This document shows positions 19,620 through 24,161 of a stretch of DNA of 24,161 nucleotides, piece after piece (positions within the stretch are counted from its first letter, which is position 1; every line of letters starts with the position of its first letter). Source of the DNA: a virus; the IMG/VR virus record IMGVR_UViG_3300020470_003748, positions 1 through 24,161 of that record. The stretch is one strand, 5' to 3'. Made by a program: the position numbers and the translations under genes. A model generated the notes under the pieces. That model saw nothing but the letters and a program-made list of their open reading frames with translations, was not told the origin of the DNA and searched no databases.

Positions 19620-19826
19620 TTACTTGCGTCCAAATGACCAAGGTTTGCAGTTCTGTTCTGGAACTTTAGTATAGAAGTAATCAATAAGATACTCCTTAGC
19701 GTCAGGTGTGTGATACTGATCACTCAATATCTCCAACCTTGCTTCGTTCCACTCGTCACAAGACATTTCCCAATGATATGAGTCATGTGCTGCTAGAAGT
19801 GTTAACAGTAGTGCTAAACTATGCAT
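19620..19826 (-). CDS. Small, probably exported protein (68 aa)
   Basis: I choose ATG 19826 (MHSLALLLTLLAAHDSYHWE). An earlier in-frame ATG (19859) lies between the -35 and -10 of the promoter that best explains this gene. The start is a short hydrophobic signal-like stretch; the rest, SCDEWNEARLEILSDQYHTP and DAKEYLIDYFYTKVPEQNCK, then PWSFGRK, holds two cysteines. HWEMSCDEW is a motif I recall from cyanophage proteins. Function unknown. Confidence 0.65.
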   Translation of the reverse strand: MHSLALLLTLLAAHDSYHWEMSCDEWNEARLEILSDQYHTPDAKEYLIDYFYTKVPEQNCKPWSFGRK

Positions 19827-19839
19827 TTGGATGAACGAC

Positions 19840-19874
19840 AGTCCTACTATAGGACTCATACCTTATTTAGTCAA
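19840..19874 (-). promoter_or_regulatory. Composite promoter with palindromic operator-like site
   Basis: On the minus strand TTGACT (19869-19874), 17 nt and TATAGT (19846-19851) form a sigma-70 promoter. CTAAATA (19864-19870) overlaps the -35. The -10 lies in a perfect inverted repeat AGTCCTA-TAG-TAGGACT (19840-19856), which could be an operator or a 5'-end hairpin. Confidence 0.65.
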
Positions 19875-19933
19875 GTTAGTTTGGAAACCGTAACAAACGA
19901 TACCGAAAATATTATCACAGCGATACCATTTTA

Positions 19934-20344
19934 TTATTTCTTAAGTTTCTTATAGACAAAATTATTGCGGGTCAAGATCATTCCTGCCCGCTTCGTCTCG
20001 ATATAATTCGAGAAGTTTGCTGTATTCTGTTTTTGCCATTCAATGATGCACTTCTCTTTAAAAGGATCATAGAACCATTGACGTGAGTACCATGTACGCC
20101 AGTCTTCATGTGACTTGTCTCGGTTACATTCGGCACACGCACAAACAAGATTTTTAGTTTCGTCAGTGCCACCGTGGAAACGTGGAACCACATGATCTAG
20201 AGTAAGGGATTCTCTTGATCCACAATATGCACACTTGTAGTTGAAAGATTCTTTAATCTGGTCCTTCCATATTCGTCTAGCTTCTCCTGGGGAACATGTG
20301 TGAAGATTATAAAGATAATCTTCAGGTGAGCTGAAAACTTCCAT
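19934..20344 (-). CDS. HNH homing-type endonuclease
   Basis: The start is ATG 20344 (MEVFSSPEDYL); the reading from 20356 would need TTG. The HNH domain is clear: two zinc pairs CAYC (38, 41) and CAEC (70, 73), with LTLDHVVPRFHGGTDETKNLV giving His51 and Asn65, then NRDKSHEDW. This is the McrA/HNH fold of phage free-standing homing or packaging-type nucleases. 136 residues. No group I intron flanks it. It lies between glutaredoxin and the small-ORF cluster and could be a mobile or moron gene; a CTAAATA motif precedes it. The small overlapping frames are shadows. Confidence 0.9.
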   Translation of the reverse strand: MEVFSSPEDYLYNLHTCSPGEARRIWKDQIKESFNYKCAYCGSRESLTLDHVVPRFHGGTDETKNLVCACAECNRDKSHEDWRTWYSRQWFYDPFKEKCIIEWQKQNTANFSNYIETKRAGMILTRNNFVYKKLKK

Positions 20345-20366
20345 GCAATGCTGCAAAGGACAAAAT

Positions 20367-20373
20367 TATTTAG
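20367..20373 (-). promoter_or_regulatory. Late-promoter-like CTAAATA upstream of HNH gene
   Basis: GTCTAAATAATTT on the minus strand lies 22 nt before ATG 20344 and overlaps the stop of the glutaredoxin gene. Spacing supports an own late promoter for the nuclease. Confidence 0.45.
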
Positions 20374-20609
20374 ACTAATTTGTTTTCTTTGAGATACCTT
20401 ACAGTCTCGGTGCAACCACCTATAAGCTCTTCGCCCAACTTGACTTTGGGGAAAGTGGACTCAATTCCGAACATTTCATAAAATTCTACAATGGTATAAT
20501 CCGTACCCAATTTGTAAAGAACAAATGGTTGTTCGGATAATTCCAAAACTCTTTGTACCTTAGTACAATATGGACATCCATCTTTGCTGTAGACTGTAAA
20601 GTAGTTCAT
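20370..20609 (-). CDS. Glutaredoxin (CPYC type)
   Basis: MNYFTVYSKDGCPYCTKVQR has the classic CPYC active site (Cys12, Cys15), followed by TDYTIVEFYEMFGIESTFPKVKLG (cis-Pro) and EELIGGCTETVRYLKENKLV, the GG-C-T/D element of the glutathione site. 79 residues, standard glutaredoxin. Translationally coupled to the upstream 92-aa gene (4-nt overlap). It is distinct from the CGLC glutaredoxin at 14686; the two probably serve different partners. Confidence 0.93.
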   Translation of the reverse strand: MNYFTVYSKDGCPYCTKVQRVLELSEQPFVLYKLGTDYTIVEFYEMFGIESTFPKVKLGEELIGGCTETVRYLKENKLV

Positions 20610-20884
20610 TGTAAATCAATAGGTTGTAGATCAGATTCAGATAGAATTTTTTGTTCTGGAAGTTGTAAGTCAGGTTCCAGTTCAACATGAGCCACGTCTA
20701 CAGTTTGTGGTGGATGTGGCAAAAGAATTTTAGCATAGACTGCATCGGGATAGATGTTTAATATACACTCAACATCTTTGAGTGTTCCACAATGCCGTTT
20801 CTTTCCGTTCGATAAAGTCATTTCATAATAGTGTGGCATCTCTGACCGCACAATTTGATTTGACCTCTCTTTACTTAGAGTCAT
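20606..20884 (-). CDS. Conserved cyanophage-type protein (92 aa)
   Basis: MTLSKERSNQIVRSEMPHYY, EMTLSNGKKRHCGTLKDVEC and ILNIYPDAVYAKILLPHPP: a small alpha/beta region with HCGT..DVE.IL...P...Y...LPHPPxTVDV, then a proline/acidic tail (LQLPEQKILSESDLQPIDLQ). It overlaps the 2OG gene by 14 nt. Known to me only as a conserved hypothetical in this phage group. Confidence 0.78.
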   Translation of the reverse strand: MTLSKERSNQIVRSEMPHYYEMTLSNGKKRHCGTLKDVECILNIYPDAVYAKILLPHPPQTVDVAHVELEPDLQLPEQKILSESDLQPIDLQ

Positions 20885-21476
20885 TAGTTTCTGGAGCGTA
20901 GGATGTATTGAAACTAACTACAGTTCTATTTCCAATTTCAGTATCGGTTTTATGTTCTAACCAACTTGGGAATAGAATCAAAAGTCCTTGAGATGGCCAT
21001 ACGGTATTGAAACCAAAGGCATGTTGACTCTCAGCACCAGGCCTATAGAGTTCATTCATCTTGTAGGGTAACAAGGGACTTTTGAATAAGAGTGGAGCAA
21101 CATCCTGTCCATTTAAACAAGGATATAAAGCTCCACTAATAGCACTTCCCTCATGACGATGAAGTTCCAAACGTCCACCTGGCGGAGTGATATTAAACCA
21201 ACTCTCTACGATATCAACTGCATGAGTACCCAATCGATGACAATAATCATTGACACATTTCATTAATTCTGATCGTAGGTCAACCAAATTAGGATGACCT
21301 AGAAGATCAGCGACTGGACTGAATGTACTTTCACCACCAGAAACCAAATGGAATTGTCCTCTTTCAGTTTCTTCAATAATTTTTATTAGTGGCTTGAAAT
21401 CATAATATTCAAGATCATATACAGAGACAGGAGTTGGAAACAAATCCAACTCTGCCTTTCTCAATTCTTCAGACAT
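20871..21476 (-). CDS. 2OG-Fe(II) oxygenase (third of three)
   Basis: The 201-residue protein fits the PF13759 phage group: ELRKAELDLFPTPVSVYDLE at the start, then IVESWFNITPPGGRLELHRHEGSAISGALYP with His106 and His108 (again HxH), TVWPSQGLLILFPSWLEHKTDTEIGNRTVVSFN with His175 and Arg184. FPSWLxHxxxxxxxxxRxxxSFN is the hallmark. It follows the plastocyanin-linked 70-aa gene (TAATG overlap), so it belongs to the petE transcript. Substrate unknown. Confidence 0.92.
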   Translation of the reverse strand: MSEELRKAELDLFPTPVSVYDLEYYDFKPLIKIIEETERGQFHLVSGGESTFSPVADLLGHPNLVDLRSELMKCVNDYCHRLGTHAVDIVESWFNITPPGGRLELHRHEGSAISGALYPCLNGQDVAPLLFKSPLLPYKMNELYRPGAESQHAFGFNTVWPSQGLLILFPSWLEHKTDTEIGNRTVVSFNTSYAPETNDSK

Positions 21477-21688
21477 TATTTAAAACCTTTTTGTTTCTTG
21501 GGTTTATCTAGTACCTCGACATGAGATAACCAAATACCTTTCTCAAACCATGCTGATTGAACTTGCATGTAATCATCTGTCACGAAAGATTCACCAGATT
21601 TGGATACAACTTTGTATTCGTGACGATCATAAGGTTCGTGGGAACTCTGAGTGAAATAACGAGGATCACTACGTTTAATTAGATTCAT
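21476..21688 (-). CDS. Small conserved protein downstream of plastocyanin (70 aa)
   Basis: ATG 21688 overlaps the plastocyanin stop as TGATG; a one-codon extension would need TTG. MNLIKRSDPRYFTQSSHEPY continues DRHEYKVVSKSGESFVTDDY and MQVQSAWFEKGIWLSHVEVL. The compact beta pattern with SSHEPYDRxEYxV and WFxxxxxLSHVxVLD looks conserved in cyanophages. Coupled to petE and to the 2OG gene. Confidence 0.78.
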   Translation of the reverse strand: MNLIKRSDPRYFTQSSHEPYDRHEYKVVSKSGESFVTDDYMQVQSAWFEKGIWLSHVEVLDKPKKQKGFK

Positions 21689-22011
21689 CAATTTACATGA
21701 ATAGTACCAGTCATGCCAGCACCTTGGTGAGGAGCGCAGAAGAACTCATAGTCTCCTGCTTCATTGAATGTGATGTCCTGTGACTCACCAGGCGAGAACA
21801 TAAGTGCCTCTCTAGAAAGGTCAGCACGACCTTCAACAATAATGTTGTGTGGAGGTAACATACCATTCACAAAGTGAACGGTATCTCCTGCGTTAATTGT
21901 AACATCGTTAGGTTCGAAAATCAAGTTTCCATTTGAACCCATTGTAATATCGACAGCCCATGCAGGAAGGGCGAAAAACATTGTAGCAAGTAATGCGAAA
22001 AAGAACTTCAT
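21688..22011 (-). CDS. petE: Plastocyanin
   Basis: A signal peptide (1-19, ending PAWA) targets the protein to the thylakoid lumen. The mature part has the type-1 copper ligands His55 (PPHNIIVE), Cys92, His95 and Met100 (FFCAPHQGAGMTG). It carries electrons from cytochrome b6f to photosystem I, and phage copies would keep that flow while the host declines. 107 residues against about 120-130 in cyanobacterial precursors, so it is somewhat shortened. No clear Shine-Dalgarno; a palindrome (CTACAACTATGTAG region) lies just upstream. It lies two genes downstream of psbA, behind a terminator. Confidence 0.95.
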   Translation of the reverse strand: MKFFFALLATMFFALPAWAVDITMGSNGNLIFEPNDVTINAGDTVHFVNGMLPPHNIIVEGRADLSREALMFSPGESQDITFNEAGDYEFFCAPHQGAGMTGTIHVN

Positions 22012-22030
22012 ATGGAGTTACTAACTACAA

Positions 22031-22246
22031 CTATGTAGTCGTAGACTGAGGTCTAGGGTTTAATGTTGTGTTGGAAAGAACAATAAACTTATCCTTCTTC
22101 CATGTTCCCCCAGTTTTAACTTCAATATCACCAGCTTCCCAACCGAGTTCGGTGATGGTGTCTGAAATTTCTTTAATGAGACTACAGGGGATGTGAGTGA
22201 TCTCTTCTGAGAGAACATTCTCTTCGGGTTCTAAGTTTCCAATCAT
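22031..22246 (-). CDS. Small conserved protein between psbA and petE (71 aa)
   Basis: MIGNLEPEENVLSEEITHIP, CSLIKEISDTITELGWEAGD and IEVKTGGTWKKDKFIVLSN, then TTLNPRPQSTTT. A small alpha/beta fold of unknown role. It begins after the psbA terminator, with a TATAAT at 22271-22276 but no good -35, and ends 19 nt before petE, so probably heads the petE transcript. Confidence 0.75.
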   Translation of the reverse strand: MIGNLEPEENVLSEEITHIPCSLIKEISDTITELGWEAGDIEVKTGGTWKKDKFIVLSNTTLNPRPQSTTT

Positions 22247-22290
22247 AGTAAGATGCAGATTAATGGTACTATTATAGTCATATTTGCAAG

Positions 22291-22320
22291 AAAAAACCCC
22301 CCGACATAGGTCAGAGGGTT
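22291..22320 (-). terminator. Rho-independent terminator after psbA
   Basis: On the minus strand AACCCTCTGAC pairs with GTCGGGGGGTT (11 bp, with two or three G-U pairs) around CTAT (22295-22320), followed by a T run (22291-22296). It lies 28 nt past the psbA stop. Confidence 0.9.
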
Positions 22321-22348
22321 AGGTTCGTGATTATTCACAGATATTATA

Positions 22349-23431
22349 TCAACCGATGCTAGGAGCTGTAAGTGCAACAGGCACAGACTCAGCAGCAGCA
22401 AGGTCAAGAGGGAAGTTGTGAGCATTACGCTCGTGCATAACTTCCATTCCAAGTCCTGCTCTGTTAAGGATGTCTGCCCAAGTAGGAATCACTTTACCAC
22501 CAGCGTCTACGACAGACTGGTTGAAGTTGAATCCGTTAAGGTTGAATGCCATAGTTGACACACCCATTGCAGTGAACCAGATGCAAACAACTGGCCATGC
22601 AGCAAGGAAGAAGTGAAGTGAACGAGAGTTGTTGAACGAAGCATACTGGAAGATCAAGCGACCGAAGTAGCCGTGTGCAGCAACGATGTTGTAAGTCTCT
22701 TCTTCTTGTCCGAACTTATAACCGTAGTTCTGACTCTCTGTTTCAGTTGTCTCGCGGACGAGTGAGGAAGTAACAAGACTTCCGTGCATAGCAGAGAAAA
22801 GAGATCCACCGAATACCCCAGCAACACCGAGCATGTGGAACGGATGCATAAGGATATTGTGCTCTGCTTGGAACACAAACATATAGTTAAAAGTACCAGA
22901 GATACCAAGAGGCATAGCATCAGAGAAACTCCCTTGACCGAAAGGATAAACTAGGAATACAGCGAATGCAGCAGATACAGGAGCACTGTAAGCAACGCAG
23001 ATCCATGGGCGCATACCCAAACGGTATGAAAGTTCCCACTGGCGACCACAGTATGCGGTGATACCAATAAGGAAGTGGAAAACTACAAGTTGGAAAGGAC
23101 CACCATTATACAACCACTCATCTAGAGTAGCAGCTTCCCAGATGGGATAAAAGTGCAGACCAATTGCGTTTGAACTAGGAACAACAGCACCAGAAATAAT
23201 GTTGTTTCCGTATAGAAGTGAACCAGCGACGGGTTCACGGATGCCATCGATGTCCACGGGAGGAGCAGCGATGAAGGCAACAATGAAGCATGTAGCAGCA
23301 GCGAGAAGGCAAGGAATCATCAGAACACCAAACCAACCAACGTAGATTCTGTTGTCTGTTGATGTTACCCACTCACAAAACTCAGGCCAGCCTTGAAGTA
23401 GACCGCCCTGTTTGCGTGTTAAAGTTGTCAT
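22349..23431 (-). CDS. psbA: Photosystem II D1 protein
   Basis: A full-length, uninterrupted 360-residue D1: [101 protein letters not shown] and [14 protein letters not shown]. The C-terminal MHE..H....DLA holds the manganese-cluster ligands, and the extension [15 protein letters not shown] would be cut off. The residue equal to position 130 is Gln (GRQWE), as in the D1:1 type. Phage D1 replaces damaged host D1 and sustains photosynthesis through infection. It has its own promoter region (23584-23617) and terminator. Confidence 0.99.
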   Translation of the reverse strand: MTTLTRKQGGLLQGWPEFCEWVTSTDNRIYVGWFGVLMIPCLLAAATCFIVAFIAAPPVDIDGIREPVAGSLLYGNNIISGAVVPSSNAIGLHFYPIWEAATLDEWLYNGGPFQLVVFHFLIGITAYCGRQWELSYRLGMRPWICVAYSAPVSAAFAVFLVYPFGQGSFSDAMPLGISGTFNYMFVFQAEHNILMHPFHMLGVAGVFGGSLFSAMHGSLVTSSLVRETTETESQNYGYKFGQEEETYNIVAAHGYFGRLIFQYASFNNSRSLHFFLAAWPVVCIWFTAMGVSTMAFNLNGFNFNQSVVDAGGKVIPTWADILNRAGLGMEVMHERNAHNFPLDLAAAESVPVALTAPSIG

Positions 23432-23479
23432 TTGAAAAAAGGGTTAAGTAGAAGTGCAGGGGACACTGAATTAAATATT

Positions 23480-23551
23480 CCTTCACCACCCTCAGGCGAA
23501 GGTATTAGAGACGTAATTTAGACTCCCTAGAGGTCTCGGTTTACAGGGAGT
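23480..23551 (-). promoter_or_regulatory. psbA 5' leader with two hairpins
   Basis: In the 150-nt leader, CTCCCT/AGGGAG with the flanking A-T pair (23522-23528 and 23545-23551) and CCTTC.CC/GG.GAAGG (23480-23487 and 23495-23502) are two inverted repeats able to form stem-loops before the start codon. They may stabilise the messenger or control translation. No ORF is present between 23432 and 23699. Confidence 0.5.
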
Positions 23552-23583
23552 AGTATATCGTTACGTTTCGCAACGTTTCGATT

Positions 23584-23617
23584 TATTTATAATACAACGG
23601 TTCGGTTTTCCTGTCAA
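23584..23617 (-). promoter_or_regulatory. psbA promoter: sigma-70 and late motif overlapping
   Basis: On the minus strand TTGACA (23612-23617, exact consensus), 17 nt and TATTAT (23589-23594), overlapped by an exact TATAAATA (23584-23591) late core. The expected leader before the psbA ATG is about 150 nt. Confidence 0.82.
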
Positions 23618-23643
23618 CACTGGCAGGAGGAGTATTTTTACCT

Positions 23644-23669
23644 AAAAAAAACCCCCGAAGTTCGGGGGT
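23644..23669 (-). terminator. Rho-independent terminator upstream of psbA
   Basis: On the minus strand CCCCCGAACTTCGGGGG (23652-23668) forms a strong GC stem followed by eight T (23644-23651). It insulates psbA from the 62-aa gene 31 nt upstream. Confidence 0.93.
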
Positions 23670-23699
23670 AGTTAAGCTTATGATCTTTCAGTCATCGGT

Positions 23700-23888
23700 T
23701 TATTGGTCGGTTGGGGAGGATAGAATCGACCTGCACACACGTTTGCATGTGCTTTGTTCTTCGTCACACTCAATTAGACAGTCGAAATAATCGTTGATCT
23801 TATCGAATTCGTCCTGGGCATCGGAGACATATGATGGTTCAAAATGATTCCATTCTGCTAATTGGTTATACGAAAGTAAGTTGTGCAT
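23700..23888 (-). CDS. Twin CX3C protein (62 aa)
   Basis: ATG 23888 has a strong GGAGG seven nucleotides upstream. MHNLLSYNQLAEWNHFEPSY, VSDAQDEFDKINDYFDCLIE and CDEEQSTCKRVCRSILSSPT: a helix, then Cys37-x3-Cys41-x6-Cys48-x3-Cys52, the spacing of a small disulfide-stapled helical hairpin (twin CX3C) or a metal site. I recall similar phage proteins (DEFDKINDYFxCLxxC). Followed by a strong terminator; function unknown. Confidence 0.78.
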   Translation of the reverse strand: MHNLLSYNQLAEWNHFEPSYVSDAQDEFDKINDYFDCLIECDEEQSTCKRVCRSILSSPTDQ

Positions 23889-24017
23889 AAATTACCTCCA
23901 CATTATGCATGGTGTTTAGGATCATGATGAAGATGAGTTTCATTTCATGGGCCTATTCTCAATTCTACCACTACTTATAAGAGCAATGTGTGAATATTAC
24001 AACAAATAATGGTATAT

Positions 24018-24161
24018 TTAACAACAATTATTCTTTGGTAATATTTTTTCAACATGTGCTAATTCTGGAAGATGTTCAAAGTATCCAAAGTCAAACACGG
24101 CATCGAGTTCCCAGATAAACATTGGGTGAGCGATGGGAGATGTAGTCCAAGGGTCATCCAT
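24018..24161 (-). CDS. ORF cut by or starting at the window edge (47 aa visible)
   Basis: The frame reads MDDPWTTSPIAHPMFIWELD, AVFDFGYFEHLPELAHVEKI and LPKNNCC to TAA 24018. An ATG sits exactly at 24161, so it may be complete or an internal Met of a longer gene that began outside the window. The Trp/Phe/Pro-rich pattern is not a family I can name. The 128 nt between this stop and the 62-aa gene hold no ORF I trust. Confidence 0.5.
   Translation of the reverse strand: MDDPWTTSPIAHPMFIWELDAVFDFGYFEHLPELAHVEKILPKNNCC

Noticed and set aside
22243-22452. 69-aa frame overlapping the end of psbA
   Set aside because: It covers the psbA terminator and the psbA C-terminus in another frame; start lies inside psbA.
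22349-23431. Intron or frameshift in psbA
   Set aside because: The D1 frame is continuous over 360 residues with all conserved motifs in order.
23876-23946. 25-aa minus-strand reading MKLIFIMILNT... before the twin CX3C gene
   Set aside because: Overlaps the ribosome site and start of the 62-aa gene, has no own ribosome site and no clear pattern.
1-24161. tRNA genes, attachment site or CRISPR array
   Set aside because: I saw no cloverleaf with a TTCRA arm, no integrase and no repeat-spacer pattern, though tRNAs cannot be fully excluded by eye.

Overview
The window reads as part of the genome of a T4-like cyanophage (a myovirus of marine picocyanobacteria, Synechococcus or Prochlorococcus). 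It combines T4-type virion and replication genes (gp26, gp54-like, gp4, gp48, gp53, gp32, gp59, gp33) with host-derived photosynthesis and carbon-metabolism genes (psbA, plastocyanin, class-I type transaldolase talC) and the cyanophage-typical phoH, thyX, glutaredoxins and 2OG-Fe(II) oxygenases. Base composition is AT-rich, genes are short, and ATGA/TGATG/TAATG start-stop overlaps are common.

Layout. (1) 1-4380, minus strand: tail and baseplate module: a truncated Ala/Gly-rich structural protein, a 597-aa tail protein with an embedded lysozyme-like domain, a small chaperone-like ORF, gp26 and a tail-tube-fold gp54-like protein. (2) 4416-7636, plus strand: gp4 (head completion, nuclease fold), an unassigned 161-aa protein, gp48 and gp53. 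The two blocks diverge from a short region holding a CTAAATA late-promoter-like motif, and the plus block converges on gp32 across a bidirectional terminator. (3) 7709-12494, minus strand: DNA replication and late transcription: gp32, a 123-aa protein, gp59, a 95-aa protein, gp33, a RecB/MGME1-type nuclease, PhoH, an 85-aa protein and ThyX. (4) 12497-16117, minus: small conserved proteins, a 2OG oxygenase, glutaredoxin and transaldolase; the talC-nrdC part follows a near-consensus sigma-70 promoter at 16142-16170. (5) 16171-18884, minus: a tightly overlapped run of tiny, mostly membrane-anchored proteins around a second 2OG oxygenase. (6) 18966-19826, minus: five very small ORFs, two with YRG motifs. 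(7) 19934-24161, minus: HNH nuclease, second glutaredoxin, third 2OG oxygenase, plastocyanin, psbA, a twin CX3C protein and an ORF cut by the window end.

How it fits together. Host-type sigma-70 promoters (before gp32, talC cluster, the 19826 gene and psbA) and T4-late-like motifs (TATAAATA/CTAAATA) sit side by side, in two cases overlapping, suggesting genes transcribed both early by host RNA polymerase and late through gp33/gp55-type factors. psbA and plastocyanin would keep photosynthetic electron flow going, TalC would steer carbon into the pentose phosphate pathway, and ThyX, with glutaredoxin-supported nucleotide reduction, would feed DNA synthesis by gp32/gp59. The many tiny membrane proteins and the three dioxygenases are the least explained part. 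Names resting on my recollection of family sequences rather than an alignment are given lower confidence.
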